A DNA stretch of 64,000 nt. It comes from Pseudomonas umsongensis. GTDB taxonomy: Bacteria; Pseudomonadota; Gammaproteobacteria; Pseudomonadales; Pseudomonadaceae. The position numbers were made by a program, and so were the translations under genes. The first letter of the stretch is position 1. The number at the start of each line of letters is the position of its first letter. Where the stretch lies: contig NZ_NIWU01000001.1 in NCBI RefSeq assembly GCF_002236105.1, positions 682,001-746,000 of the forward strand, read 5' to 3'. The notes under the pieces are model-generated. The model saw only the letters and a program-made list of their open reading frames with translations, was not told the origin of the DNA and made no database searches. Below are positions 7,625 to 17,211 of the stretch, piece after piece.

Positions 7625-9798
7625 TGGCCATGAACAGCATCGATCCACTATCGCGCCGCGATTTTCTTAAGGGCAGCGCCATGCTGGGCGGCGGGCTGGT
7701 AGTGGCGTTTGTTATCCCAGGCGGCCATCGCTTTGCCCGGGGCGTGGAAAACCAGGGCAACGTGTTCGCACCCAATGCCTTCCTGCGCATCGGCAATGAC
7801 AACAGCGTCACCGTGTTGCTCGGTCATTCGGAAATGGGTCAGGGTATCTGGACCGGGTTGACCATGCTGATCGCCGAAGAGCTGGACGCCGATTGGTCGA
7901 AAATTCGCGTCGAGCACGCACCGGCTTCGGCCGCCGATTACGGTCTGGCCGGGTTCGGCGGCATGCAGATCACCGGCGGCTCGACCTCGACCTGGATGGA
8001 GTTCGACCGTTACCGTCAGGCCGGTGCGGCGGCGCGTTTGCTGCTGGTCGAGGCCGCGGCCAAGCGCTTCAACGTCGCACCCTCGGCGATTCGCACGGAG
8101 TCGGGCGTGGTGATTGCCGGCGACCGGCACGCCACCTACGGCGAACTGGCTGACGACGCCGGCAAGCTGCCGGTACCGGACCCTGCGACCATCAAGCTCA
8201 AGGAGGCCAAGGACTGGACCATCATCGGCAAACCCACCAAGCGCCTGGATACGCCGGAGAAAATCACCGGCCGCGCCAAATTTGGCATGGACGTGCAGTT
8301 CGATGGCCTGATGACGGCGATGGTCGCGCGTTCTCCGGTGTTTGGTGGCAGCGTCAAATCCTTTGAAGGCGCCGAGGCGCTGGCGATACCCGGTGTGCAC
8401 AAGGTGGTGCAGGTGCCGACCGGCGTGGCGGTGATTGCTGATCACTACTGGGCGGCGAAACTGGGGCGGGATGCGCTGCACGTCGAGTGGGACCTGGGGC
8501 CGAACTCAGGGCTCGACAGCGAGCAATTGCTCGAGGAATTCCGCAAGCTCGCTGCCACGCCCGGGCTGCCCGTGAGCGAGGCCGGCGATACCCAGGCTGC
8601 ACTGGCCAAAGCGACAAGGACCCTCGACGTCGAGTACAGCGTGCCCTACCTGGCCCATGCACCCATGGAGCCGCTCAACTGCACCGTGAGCATCACCCAG
8701 GACAAATGCGAGATCTGGACCGGTACGCAGTTCCAGACCCTGGACCAGATGATCGCCGGCAAAATCACCGGGCTCAAGCCTGAGCAGGTCGAGATCCATA
8801 CCGAGTTCCTGGGCGGCGGATTCGGCCGGCGCGCCAATCCGACCTCGGACTTTGTCGCCGAAGCGGTCCAGGTCGCCAAGGCCGCGGGCGGGCCGGTGAA
8901 AACCGTGTGGGCGCGGGAGGATGACATCCGTGGCGGCTATTATCGCTCGGCGTTCCTGCATCAGGCGCGAGTCGGCCTGGGCGCTGATGGCCTGCCGCTG
9001 GCCTGGAAGCATGTGCTGGTCGGACAGTCGATCATGGCCGGCACCTCGCTTGAAGCGGCCATGGTCAAGAACGGAATCGACAAGACGTCCGTGGAGGGCG
9101 TGGCGGACGGTCCCTACCTGCAGGGGCTGGCTAATCATCAGGTTGAGCTGCATTCGCCAAACACCGGTATCAGCGTGTTGTGGCTGCGTTCGGTGGGGCA
9201 TACGCACACTGCCTTCGTCATGGAATCGTTGATCGACGAACTGGCCGCGGCGGCAAGCCAGGACCCGGTGGAGTACCGACGGACCTTGCTCAAGGCGCAT
9301 CCACGGCATCTTGGCGTATTGAACCTGGCGGTAGAGAAGGCCAACTGGAAGGCGCCGCTGCCGGACGGCCACGCCCTGGGCGTGGCGGTGCATGAGTCAT
9401 TTGGCAGCTACGTGGCCCAGGTCGCCGAAGTCTCCCAGGATAACCTGGCGATTCGTGTGCATCGGGTGGTGTGTGCGGTGGACTGTGGGATCGCGGTCAA
9501 TCCGCAGAGCATCGCCGCACAAATGGAGTCGTGCATCGCCTTCGGCCTGGGTTTCACCTTGCACAGCAAGCTGACGATCAAGGATGGCAGGGTAGTGCAG
9601 TCCAACTATCACGATTACCAGGTGCTGCGGCTCAACGAGATGCCGGTGGTCGAAGTGCATATCCTGCCCAGCAACGAAAAACCCGGTGGCATCGGCGAGG
9701 CCGGTGTTCCACCCACGGCGCCAGCAGTGGCCAACGCGGTGTACGCCCTGACCGGGCAACGCCTGCGTGAACTGCCGTTGCAACTGTCGGGGGTGTGA
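7624..9798 (+). CDS. Molybdopterin-binding subunit, isoquinoline/aldehyde oxidoreductase type (IorB-like)
   Basis: The protein is 724 residues from ATG 7624, which overlaps the preceding stop. The N-terminus carries a twin-arginine signal, SRRDFLKG at 10-17 followed by a hydrophobic stretch, so the folded complex is probably exported to the periplasm. Family blocks are visible: GHSEMGQGIWTGLTML, GGGFGRRANPTSDFVAEA and the C-terminal GIGEAGVPPTAPAVANA with the active-site-type Glu. The substrate (an N-heterocycle or an aldehyde) cannot be read from sequence. The di-haem protein downstream is the likely electron acceptor. Confidence 0.92.
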   Translation: MAMNSIDPLSRRDFLKGSAMLGGGLVVAFVIPGGHRFARGVENQGNVFAPNAFLRIGNDNSVTVLLGHSEMGQGIWTGLTMLIAEELDADWSKIRVEHAPASAADYGLAGFGGMQITGGSTSTWMEFDRYRQAGAAARLLLVEAAAKRFNVAPSAIRTESGVVIAGDRHATYGELADDAGKLPVPDPATIKLKEAKDWTIIGKPTKRLDTPEKITGRAKFGMDVQFDGLMTAMVARSPVFGGSVKSFEGAEALAIPGVHKVVQVPTGVAVIADHYWAAKLGRDALHVEWDLGPNSGLDSEQLLEEFRKLAATPGLPVSEAGDTQAALAKATRTLDVEYSVPYLAHAPMEPLNCTVSITQDKCEIWTGTQFQTLDQMIAGKITGLKPEQVEIHTEFLGGGFGRRANPTSDFVAEAVQVAKAAGGPVKTVWAREDDIRGGYYRSAFLHQARVGLGADGLPLAWKHVLVGQSIMAGTSLEAAMVKNGIDKTSVEGVADGPYLQGLANHQVELHSPNTGISVLWLRSVGHTHTAFVMESLIDELAAAASQDPVEYRRTLLKAHPRHLGVLNLAVEKANWKAPLPDGHALGVAVHESFGSYVAQVAEVSQDNLAIRVHRVVCAVDCGIAVNPQSIAAQMESCIAFGLGFTLHSKLTIKDGRVVQSNYHDYQVLRLNEMPVVEVHILPSNEKPGGIGEAGVPPTAPAVANAVYALTGQRLRELPLQLSGV

Positions 9799-9799
9799 G

Positions 9800-10381
9800 A
9801 TGAAACGACACCATTGGTTACTCGGCTCGCTGATACTGATTTGCCTTTTTGTCTATGCAACAGAGCTGTTCGCCGATGACAAGGAGGCGGTGAAGGCCTT
9901 CGACACCGTACAGAAGGTGTTCCAGAGCCCCCGATGCCAGAACTGCCACATTCCCGGGGACGCCCCCTTGCAGTTAGACGCCGGGCTATCCCATGCGATG
10001 AACGTGGTACGCGGCATGGACGGCAAGGGGGCTTCGGGGTTGCCTTGCGCCAGCTGCCATGCCGAGGCCAATCCACCCGCCAGTTACGGCGCCAATGCCC
10101 CGCCTGGGGCACCGCATTGGAGCCTGCCACCGGCGGCGCACAAAATGGCCTGGATCGGCCTGCCTCCGGACATGTTGTGCAGCATGATCAAGGACCGCGC
10201 GAGCAACGGTGATCGCGATTTTGCAGCGCTGATCAAGCACGTCAGCGAAGACAAACTGGTGTTGTGGGGCTGGAATCCTGGCGGTGATCGCGCGCCAGTG
10301 CCGGTGCCGCACGATGTTTTTGTCACACAGTTCAAGCGCTGGGCGGACGCCGGCGGGCCGTGTCCGGTAGTGGGTAGCTGA
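9800..10381 (+). CDS. Di-haem c-type cytochrome of the oxidoreductase operon
   Basis: The protein is 193 residues, starting one base after the molybdenum subunit stop. A signal-type helix occupies residues 6-22. Two haem c sites are visible: CQNCH (46-50) and CASCH (83-87). Such proteins are annotated as isoquinoline 1-oxidoreductase subunits when they follow iorAB. They probably carry electrons from the periplasmic molybdoenzyme to the respiratory chain. The upstream in-frame ATG at 9767 lies inside the previous gene and would destroy the signal peptide, so it was not used. Confidence 0.85.
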   Translation: MKRHHWLLGSLILICLFVYATELFADDKEAVKAFDTVQKVFQSPRCQNCHIPGDAPLQLDAGLSHAMNVVRGMDGKGASGLPCASCHAEANPPASYGANAPPGAPHWSLPPAAHKMAWIGLPPDMLCSMIKDRASNGDRDFAALIKHVSEDKLVLWGWNPGGDRAPVPVPHDVFVTQFKRWADAGGPCPVVGS

Positions 10382-10455
10382 CCAACGGCGAGTCGACATG
10401 GAGTCAAACCCGATATCGAGGACTCTAAAGAACATACCCACCTATGGAGTATGTG

Positions 10456-11028
10456 ATGCTGATCTCAGGCAAACCGCACAAATCGTGTGTACGTGCAGGG
10501 ACGCCACAGCAGGAGCGTGAGCTTTTGCGCGATCTGGCCCGCAAGGCAGAGCAAGAGCTGATCGGGGTACAGATGGCGAGCATGGATGAGTTGACGCTAT
10601 TGCCCAACCGGCACGGTTTCCTCGCGTTGGCCCAATTGGGGCTGGACGCCTGCCAGCAACTGGACCGACCGGCGACGTTGCTGTTTTTCAATCTTGACGA
10701 GTTCAAACGCATCAACTACCTGTTTGGTCGCACCGAAGGTGATAAGGCGCTGAAAACCTTTGCCGATGTACTGCGCATCGGTTTTCGGGAAAACGACGTG
10801 GTCGGGCGGCTGGAGGGCGCCACCTTCGTGGCCTTGCTCACAGGTTCCGGCAGCGTGGACATCGAGGCGATCAAGGCGCGGCTCGAAGAAATGCTCGATG
10901 AACGCATGGCCACGGCGCATAGCGGGTATGAGATTCGTTTCAGTATCGGGCAGATTGAGCATGATCCTGTGGTTCATGGCTCGGTTGAAGAGATGCTGGT
11001 TGAGGCTGAAAAAGCGTTGGGCCGGTAG
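10456..11028 (+). CDS. GGDEF-domain protein with degenerate active site
   Basis: The 190-residue protein starts at ATG 10456, six bases after GGAG; the ATG at 10444 has no ribosome binding site. After a ~45-residue helical lead comes a diguanylate cyclase fold: MDELTLLPNRHGF, then LLFFNLDEFKRIN. The signature loop is EGATF at 120-124 where GGDEF is required, and the metal-binding acidic pair is missing. The upstream RxxD inhibitory motif is not evident. The protein is therefore probably not a cyclase; it may bind a nucleotide or a partner. No membrane segment or sensor domain is present, and it appears monocistronic. Confidence 0.85.
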   Translation: MLISGKPHKSCVRAGTPQQERELLRDLARKAEQELIGVQMASMDELTLLPNRHGFLALAQLGLDACQQLDRPATLLFFNLDEFKRINYLFGRTEGDKALKTFADVLRIGFRENDVVGRLEGATFVALLTGSGSVDIEAIKARLEEMLDERMATAHSGYEIRFSIGQIEHDPVVHGSVEEMLVEAEKALGR

Positions 11029-11049
11029 CATTGTGGTGCAATGACTGGC

Positions 11050-11130
11050 CCCATCGCGGGCAAGCCCGCTCCCACAGTTGATAGCATTTCAAATCGGTCA
11101 AGTGTGGGAGCGAGCCTGCTCGCGAAGGCG
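11050..11130. repeat. REP pair
   Basis: GCGGGCAAGCCCGCTCCCACA faces TGTGGGAGCGAGCCTGCTCGCG across a ~35-bp centre, between convergent genes. It may help end both transcripts. Confidence 0.85.
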
Positions 11131-11152
11131 GCCTTGGAGGCCACGCCTGCCT

Positions 11153-11578
11153 TCATTTGGCAAACAACTGCCCAATATCCTTGAACGCCTTGAATTCCAG
11201 CGCATTCCCGCACGGATCGAACAAAAACATCGTCGCCTGTTCGCCCACCAGTCCCTGAAAACGAATCCCCGGCTCGATCACGAAACGCGTCTGCAGCGAC
11301 TTCAATCGTTCGGCCAGTGCCTCCCACTCTTTCATGCCCAACACCACGCCGAAATGCGGTACGGGCACGTCATGGCCGTCAACCGCGTTGGTATGGGCGG
11401 CTTCTTGCGAAGCATTTTTTGGCGCGAGGTGAATCACCAGTTGATGGCCGAAAAAGTTGAAATCGACCCAGTGGTCACTGGAACGACCTTCTTCCAGGCC
11501 GAACACGCTCCCGTAGAAGTGCCGCGCGGCGGCCAGGTCATAGACCGGAATGGCCAGGTGGAAAGGCGAGAGTTGCAT
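11153..11578 (-). CDS. VOC family protein (glyoxalase-like)
   Basis: The protein is 141 residues with the two beta-alpha-beta-beta-beta modules of vicinal oxygen chelate proteins: [20 protein letters not shown] at the start with His7 as a likely metal ligand, PHFGVVL in the middle, and [15 protein letters not shown] at the end with the Glu ligand. The ligand pattern suggests a metal-dependent enzyme of the bleomycin-resistance/dioxygenase type. It is divergent from the LysR gene at 11691, which may regulate it. Confidence 0.88.
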   Translation of the reverse strand: MQLSPFHLAIPVYDLAAARHFYGSVFGLEEGRSSDHWVDFNFFGHQLVIHLAPKNASQEAAHTNAVDGHDVPVPHFGVVLGMKEWEALAERLKSLQTRFVIEPGIRFQGLVGEQATMFLFDPCGNALEFKAFKDIGQLFAK

Positions 11579-11690
11579 AGGGCGTGCCTCGGTTATGGAA
11601 TATTGACGCTGAGTTTAGCGCTGTGCTTTTTGATTGAAAGACGATAGTTTTTGCGTCGAGCTCAAATTTTTTCGATCAATCGGTGGCCCC

Positions 11691-12545
11691 ATGCTTCGGG
11701 AACTGAAAACTTTCATCGCGGTGGCGCGCTACGGCACATTCGCCGCAGCGGGCATGCACATCGGCCTCACGCAGTCGGCAGTCAGCGCGCAGATCCGCAA
11801 CCTGGAACAGGCCCTCGGCATTCGCTTGTTCGATCGCACCGGGCGTCAGGCCTTGCTGAATGCGGCGGGGCAGCGCGCGTTGCCGATGGCCAGGGAAATG
11901 CTGGAAATCTTCAATCGAATGGCGGTCAGTGATGACGTCAGCGAGTACAGGGGCGAGTTGAAGATCGGTGCCGTGGCCACGGTGCAGACCGGATTGCTGC
12001 CCCAGGCACTGATGGGATTGCGCCAGCAGGCGCCGCACCTGGAGCCAAAACTGGTGCCGGGCGTGTCCTTGAACCTGTTGAGCCAGGTGGACACCGGCGA
12101 AGTGGACCTGGCGATCCTCATCAAGCCACCGTTCGAACTGCCCAAGGAACTGTCGGCGCAAGTGATCCGCCGCGAGCCCTTTGTGCTGATCGTGCCGACG
12201 GATCTTGAAGGCGACGAGCCGCTCAAGTTGCTCGCCGAACATCCCCATGTGCGTTACGACCGCAATTCATTCGGCGGGCGACTGGTGACAAGATTTCTTC
12301 GTGAGCAGCAAATCGACGTGCACGTTGCCTTGGAGCTCGATGAGCTGGAAGCCATTGTGAAGATGGTCGAGTGCGGGCTGGGCATTTCGTTGCTGCCCGC
12401 AGCGGGGCTGTGGCTGGAGCATGGGGCGAGGGTCAGGGTGATTCCGTTGGGCGAGTTGACGTTTTACCGGGAGATTGTGTTGGCGCAGCGGTACAGCCAA
12501 CGGACGCAGCCGATTCAGCAATTGTTTGCGCAGTGCCTTGTTTGA
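11691..12545 (+). CDS. LysR family transcriptional regulator
   Basis: The protein is 284 residues from ATG 11691, giving the usual opening MLRELKTFIAVARYGTFAAA of the N-terminal winged helix-turn-helix; an in-frame ATG at 11634 would add an unlikely 19-residue tail. The effector-binding domain follows from about residue 90. The 112-bp gap to the VOC gene is the likely shared regulatory region. The effector is unknown. Confidence 0.92.
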   Translation: MLRELKTFIAVARYGTFAAAGMHIGLTQSAVSAQIRNLEQALGIRLFDRTGRQALLNAAGQRALPMAREMLEIFNRMAVSDDVSEYRGELKIGAVATVQTGLLPQALMGLRQQAPHLEPKLVPGVSLNLLSQVDTGEVDLAILIKPPFELPKELSAQVIRREPFVLIVPTDLEGDEPLKLLAEHPHVRYDRNSFGGRLVTRFLREQQIDVHVALELDELEAIVKMVECGLGISLLPAAGLWLEHGARVRVIPLGELTFYREIVLAQRYSQRTQPIQQLFAQCLV

Positions 12546-12633
12546 AGATCAAAGATCGCAGCTTTCGGCAGCTCCTACAGGTGAACACATATCCATCGTA
12601 GGAGCTGCCGAAGGCTGCGATCTTTTGATCTTG
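12545..12633. repeat. Long imperfect palindrome (GATCGCAGC/GGCAGCTCCTAC type)
   Basis: Arms reading GATCGCAGC...CGGCAGCTCCTAC and their complement form a near-perfect stem of about 35 bp around a short loop. The same family occurs at 20984 and 48044 and, in reduced form, at 25727. Confidence 0.85.
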
Positions 12634-12640
12634 ACCCAAT

Positions 12641-12669
12641 AAAAAACCCGCCAAAAAGGCGGGTTTTTT
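12641..12669. terminator. Bidirectional intrinsic terminator
   Basis: A-tract, ACCCGCC / GGCGGGT stem with a short A-rich loop, then a T-tract. It lies between the LysR gene (rightward) and fabI (leftward) and has T-runs on both strands, so it can end both transcripts. Confidence 0.9.
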
Positions 12670-12685
12670 AATGGCTAACCGAAGA

Positions 12686-13480
12686 TCACTCTTCCAGATT
12701 GCCCATGGCCGTGGTGTTGAAGCCACCGTCCACGTACATGATTTCGCCACTGATGCCGGACGCCAGGTCCGAGCACAGGAAGGCGCCGGCGTTGCCGACT
12801 TCTTCGATGGTGACGTTGCGACGCAGCGGGGTTTGCGCTTCGTTGGCCGCCAGCATCTTGCGGAAGTTCTTGATGCCGGAAGCGGCGAGGGTGCGGATCG
12901 GGCCAGCCGATACGCAGTTCACGCGAGTACCGTCCGGGCCCAGGGAGCCGGCCAGGTAGCGTACGCCGGCTTCCAGGGAAGCCTTGGCCATGCCCATCAC
13001 GTTGTAGTTGGGCATGGTGCGCTCGGCGCCCAGGTACGACAGGGTCAGCAGGCTGCCATTGCGGCCTTTCATCATTTCGCGGCCGGCCTTGGCCAGGGCC
13101 ACGAAGCTATAGGCGCTGATGTCGTGAGCAATGCGGAAACCTTCACGGGTGGTGGCTTCGGTGAAGTCGCCGTCCAGTTGATCGCCCGGGGCGAAGCCTA
13201 CGGAGTGCACGATGCAGTCCAGGCCGTCCCACTTCTTGCTCAGCTCTTCGAAGACCTTGGCGATTTCCGCATCGCTGGCCACGTCGCACGGGAAGCACAG
13301 CTCAGGGCTCGAACCCCAGCCCTGTGCGAATTCTTCGACACGACCCTTGAGTTTGTCGTTCTGATAAGTGAAGGCAAGCTCAGCGCCCTCGCGATGCATG
13401 GCGGCAGCGATGCCGGATGCGATGGACAGCTTGCTGGCGACACCGACGATCAGTACGCGCTTACCGGCGAGAAAACCCAT
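12686..13480 (-). CDS. fabI: Enoyl-[acyl-carrier-protein] reductase (NADH)
   Basis: The 264-residue length matches FabI. It reduces enoyl-ACP to acyl-ACP in the last step of each fatty-acid elongation cycle. Visible features are the glycine-rich opening [20 protein letters not shown], the catalytic Tyr149, and the Tyr159-x6-Lys166 pair (YNVMGMAK) within the SYLGAER...MPN block typical of the triclosan-sensitive type. It lies 20 bases downstream of nppD and may share that transcript, as well as having its own promoter. A strong terminator follows. Confidence 0.97.
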   Translation of the reverse strand: MGFLAGKRVLIVGVASKLSIASGIAAAMHREGAELAFTYQNDKLKGRVEEFAQGWGSSPELCFPCDVASDAEIAKVFEELSKKWDGLDCIVHSVGFAPGDQLDGDFTEATTREGFRIAHDISAYSFVALAKAGREMMKGRNGSLLTLSYLGAERTMPNYNVMGMAKASLEAGVRYLAGSLGPDGTRVNCVSAGPIRTLAASGIKNFRKMLAANEAQTPLRRNVTIEEVGNAGAFLCSDLASGISGEIMYVDGGFNTTAMGNLEE

Positions 13481-13500
13481 GTGTTGCTCCTCTTTTCAGG

Positions 13501-15111
13501 TTATTGCGCAGTGGCTGGAACCAGGAAGGCGGCTTCCAGCAACTGCTGTGTATACGGATGTTGGGGGGCGGCAAAAATGCTTTGCGCGTCTCCCTGTTCG
13601 ACCACTTGGCCCTGCTTGACCACCATCAACTGGTGGCTCAGCGCCTTGACGACAGCCAGGTCATGGCTGATAAACAGATACGTCAGGTTGTACTTGCTTT
13701 GCAGTGATCGTAACAGCTCGACCACTTGGCGTTGCACGGTGCGGTCGAGGGCCGAAGTCGGCTCGTCCAGCAGAATCAACGCCGGTTTTAGCACTAATGC
13801 CCGGGCAATGGCGATTCTCTGCCGTTGCCCGCCGGAAAATTCGTGGGGGTAGCGGTGCCGGGTTTCCGGGTCCAGACCTACCTCCTTGAGTGCTGCAATA
13901 ATCGCTTGTTCCTGTTCAGCCTCGGTGCCCATCTTGTGGATCCGCAGGCCCTCGCCGACGATCTGGCTCACGCACATTCGCGGGCTCAGGCTGCCGAAGG
14001 GGTCCTGGAACACCACCTGCATTTCCCGCCGCAGTGGCCGCACCTGTTGCTGCGTAAGGTTGTCCAGCTGCTTGCCTTCAAAACGGATGCCGCCTTTACT
14101 GCCGATCAAGCGCAGGATCGCCAGGCCCAGTGTCGATTTGCCGGAACCGCTTTCTCCCACGATCCCCAGGGTCTGGCCCTGGGGCAGGCTGAAATTGATG
14201 CCGTCGACTGCCTTGACGTAATCCACGGTCTTTTTCAGCAAGCCTTTCTTGATCGGGAACCAGACTTTCAGGTCCTCGACCGTGAGCATGGGCGGGCCGA
14301 CGACATTGGTCGCAGGCGTCCCGCTGGGCTCCGCTGCCAGCAGCTCCCGAGTGTACGGATGCTGCGGCGCGCGGAACAATTGTTCGCACGATGCCTGTTC
14401 GACGATGCAACCGCGCTGCATGACACATACGCGATGCGCAATTCTTTTCACCAGGTTCAAATCGTGGCTGATCAATAGCAACGACATGCCCAGGCGGGCC
14501 TGCAGTTCCTTGAGCAATTCGAGGATTTTAAGCTGGACTGTCACGTCCAGCGCGGTGGTCGGCTCGTCGGCGATCAGCAGTTCCGGTTCGTTGGCCAGGG
14601 CCATGGCAATCATCACGCGCTGGCGCTGCCCGCCGGACAATTCGTGGGGCAGGGCCTTGAGACGCTTTTCCGGTTCCGGGATGCCGACCATTTCCAGCAG
14701 TTCCAGGGTGCGTTTGGTCGCGATTTTGCCGACCAGGCCCTTGTGGATGCCCAGCACCTCGTTGATCTGCTTTTCGATCGAGTGCAGCGGGTTGAGCGAG
14801 GTCATCGGCTCCTGGAAGATCATCGCGATCCGGTTGCCGCGGATATGGCGGATGGTTTTCTCTTTCAGGTTGAGCAGGTTCTGCCCGGAATATTCGATTG
14901 TCCCCGACGGGTGCCGGGCGAGCGGGTAGGGCAACAGGCGCAGGATCGAATGCGCCGTTACCGATTTGCCGGACCCGCTTTCACCCACCAGCGCCAGGGT
15001 CTCGCCACGCTTGATATCGAAGCTGACACCTTCGACCACTCGCTGGCAGCGCTCGCCAACGACGAATTCGACGGCCAGGTCGCGCACTTCGATCAGATTG
15101 TCCTGATTCAT
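13501..15111 (-). CDS. nppD: Peptide / peptidyl-nucleoside ABC transporter, ATP-binding protein (YejF-like)
   Basis: The protein is 536 residues from ATG 15111, one base after the nppC stop; an upstream start would overlap nppC. It contains two complete ATPase domains: Walker A GESGSGKSVT with signature LSGGQRQRV and DEPTTALD, then GESGSGKSTLG with FSGGQRQRI and DEPTSALD. It powers the permeases NppB/NppC. The family is YejF/OppDF-fused. The five-gene order here equals nppA1A2BCD of P. aeruginosa, reported to import peptidyl nucleoside antibiotics and similar compounds. Confidence 0.94.
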   Translation of the reverse strand: MNQDNLIEVRDLAVEFVVGERCQRVVEGVSFDIKRGETLALVGESGSGKSVTAHSILRLLPYPLARHPSGTIEYSGQNLLNLKEKTIRHIRGNRIAMIFQEPMTSLNPLHSIEKQINEVLGIHKGLVGKIATKRTLELLEMVGIPEPEKRLKALPHELSGGQRQRVMIAMALANEPELLIADEPTTALDVTVQLKILELLKELQARLGMSLLLISHDLNLVKRIAHRVCVMQRGCIVEQASCEQLFRAPQHPYTRELLAAEPSGTPATNVVGPPMLTVEDLKVWFPIKKGLLKKTVDYVKAVDGINFSLPQGQTLGIVGESGSGKSTLGLAILRLIGSKGGIRFEGKQLDNLTQQQVRPLRREMQVVFQDPFGSLSPRMCVSQIVGEGLRIHKMGTEAEQEQAIIAALKEVGLDPETRHRYPHEFSGGQRQRIAIARALVLKPALILLDEPTSALDRTVQRQVVELLRSLQSKYNLTYLFISHDLAVVKALSHQLMVVKQGQVVEQGDAQSIFAAPQHPYTQQLLEAAFLVPATAQ

Positions 15112-15112
15112 T

Positions 15113-16132
15113 TCACTTCCTCGGGTCGAAGGCATCGCGAGCGGACTCGCCGATGAATACCAGCAAACTCAACATCAACGCCAGCACCGCGAACGCGCTC
15201 ATGCCCAGCCAGGGCGCTTGCAGGTTGGATTTGCCCTGGGCCACCAGTTCACCCAGTGACGGACTGCCGGCCGGCAAGCCGAAGCCAAGGAAGTCCAGGG
15301 CGGTCAGGGTGCCAATGGCGCCGGTCAGGATGAACGGCATGAAAGTCATGGTCGAGACCATGGCGTTGGGCAGGATGTGACGAAACATGATCGCGCCATT
15401 CTGCATGCCCAAGGCCCGGGCTGCACGCACGTATTCAAGGTTGCGCCCACGCAGGAACTCGGCGCGCACCACGTCCACCAGGCTCATCCAGGAAAACAGC
15501 AGCATGATCCCCAGCAGCCACCAGAAGTTCGGCTGGACGAAGCTCGCGAGGATGATCAACAGGTACAGCACCGGCAAACCGGACCAGATCTCCAGGAAAC
15601 GCTGCCCGGCCAGATCCACCCAGCCGCCGTAGAAACCCTGCAGCGCGCCGGCGATCACCCCGATGAGCGAACTGAGCAACGTCAGCGTGAGGGCAAACAA
15701 CACGGAAATGCGGAAGCCGTAGATCACCCGGGCCAGCACATCGCGGCCCTGGTCATCGGTGCCCAGCAGGTTATCGGCCGATGGCGGCGCGGGGGCAGGG
15801 ACCTTCAGGTCGTAATTGATGCTCTGGTAGCTGTAGGGAATCGGCGCCCATAACACCCAGGCGTCCTTGGCCTTGAGCAGTTCGCGGATGTACGGGCTCT
15901 TGTAGTTGGCTTCCAGTGGGAACTCGCCGCCGAAGGTGGTTTCCGGGTAGCGCTTGAGGGCCGGGAAGTACCAGCCATTGTCGTAGTGCACTACCAGTGG
16001 CTTGTCGTTGGCGATCAACTCGGCACCAAGGCTGGCACCGAACAGGATCAGGAACAGCCACAGCGACCACCAGCCGCGTTTGTTGGCCTTGAACAGTTCG
16101 AAACGTCGTCGATTGAGCGGGGACAGGTTCAT
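15113..16132 (-). CDS. nppC: ABC transporter permease (YejE-like)
   Basis: The protein is 339 residues with an N-terminal helix (LWLFLILFGASLGAEL), a periplasmic loop of ~100 residues, then five to six helices. The EAA-type loop VRAARALGMQNGAIMFRHIL is the contact to the ATPase. The long first loop is characteristic of YejE. It sits between nppB and nppD with one- to two-base junctions. Confidence 0.94.
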   Translation of the reverse strand: MNLSPLNRRRFELFKANKRGWWSLWLFLILFGASLGAELIANDKPLVVHYDNGWYFPALKRYPETTFGGEFPLEANYKSPYIRELLKAKDAWVLWAPIPYSYQSINYDLKVPAPAPPSADNLLGTDDQGRDVLARVIYGFRISVLFALTLTLLSSLIGVIAGALQGFYGGWVDLAGQRFLEIWSGLPVLYLLIILASFVQPNFWWLLGIMLLFSWMSLVDVVRAEFLRGRNLEYVRAARALGMQNGAIMFRHILPNAMVSTMTFMPFILTGAIGTLTALDFLGFGLPAGSPSLGELVAQGKSNLQAPWLGMSAFAVLALMLSLLVFIGESARDAFDPRK

Positions 16133-16133
16133 C

Positions 16134-17207
16134 TCAATGCTCCCGGCTTTCGAAGTCGATGCGCGGATCGACGAAGGTGTAGGTGAGGTCGCCGATCAAC
16201 TTCACCACCAGCCCCAGCAGGGTGAAGATGAACAAGGTGCCAAAGACCACCGGGTAATCGCGGTTGATCGCCGCTTCGAAACTCATCAGGCCGAGGCCGT
16301 CGAGGGAGAAGATCACTTCCACCAGCAACGAACCGGTGAAGAAGATACCGATGAATGCCGAGGGGAAACCGGCGATCACCAGCAGCATGGCGTTGCGAAA
16401 TACATGACCATACAGCACGCGTTGATTGGTCAGGCCCTTGGCCTTGGCGGTGACCACGTACTGCTTGTTGATTTCATCGAGGAAGCTGTTTTTGGTCAGC
16501 AGGGTCATGGTCGCGAAGTTGCCGATCACCAATGCGGTCACCGGAAGCGCCAGGTGCCAGAAGTAGTCGAGGATCTTGCCGCCCATGCTCAACTCGTCGA
16601 AGTTGTTCGAGGTCAGCCCGCGCAACGGGAACCAGTCCAGGTAACTGCCGCCGGCAAACACCACGATCAACAGGATGGCGAACAGGAATGCCGGGATCGC
16701 ATAGCCGACGATGATCGCCGAACTGGTCCAGACGTCGAAGTGGCTGCCATGCCGCGTGGCCTTGGCGATCCCCAACGGGATCGACACCAGGTACATGATC
16801 AGGGTGCTCCACAACCCGAGGGAGATCGATACCGGCATCTTTTCCTTGATCAGGTCGATGACCTTGGCATCACGGAAAAAGCTGTCGCCAAAATCCAGGG
16901 AGGCATAGTTCTTGACCATGATCCATAAGCGTTCCGGCGCCGATTTGTCGAAGCCGTACATGTGCTCGATTTCCTTGATCAGCGCCGGGTCCAGGCCTTG
17001 TGCGCCGCGATAGGCGGAGCCGGCCACCGACACCTCGGCGCCGCCGCCGGCGATGCGGCTGGTGGCGCCTTCGAAGCCTTCGAGCTTGGCGATCATCTGT
17101 TCCACGGGGCCACCGGGGGCGGCCTGGATGATCACGAAGTTGATCAGCAAGATGCCGAACAGTGTCGGGATGATCAGCAGCAGTCGCCGAAAAATATACG
17201 CCAGCAT
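16134..17207 (-). CDS. nppB: ABC transporter permease (YejB-like)
   Basis: The 357-residue protein begins [19 protein letters not shown], the standard DppB/OppB opening. It has six predicted helices and the EAA loop [19 protein letters not shown]. As in YejB, the first periplasmic loop is longer than in OppB. It forms the membrane channel with NppC. Confidence 0.94.
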   Translation of the reverse strand: MLAYIFRRLLLIIPTLFGILLINFVIIQAAPGGPVEQMIAKLEGFEGATSRIAGGGAEVSVAGSAYRGAQGLDPALIKEIEHMYGFDKSAPERLWIMVKNYASLDFGDSFFRDAKVIDLIKEKMPVSISLGLWSTLIMYLVSIPLGIAKATRHGSHFDVWTSSAIIVGYAIPAFLFAILLIVVFAGGSYLDWFPLRGLTSNNFDELSMGGKILDYFWHLALPVTALVIGNFATMTLLTKNSFLDEINKQYVVTAKAKGLTNQRVLYGHVFRNAMLLVIAGFPSAFIGIFFTGSLLVEVIFSLDGLGLMSFEAAINRDYPVVFGTLFIFTLLGLVVKLIGDLTYTFVDPRIDFESREH

Positions 17208-17211
17208 CTGA

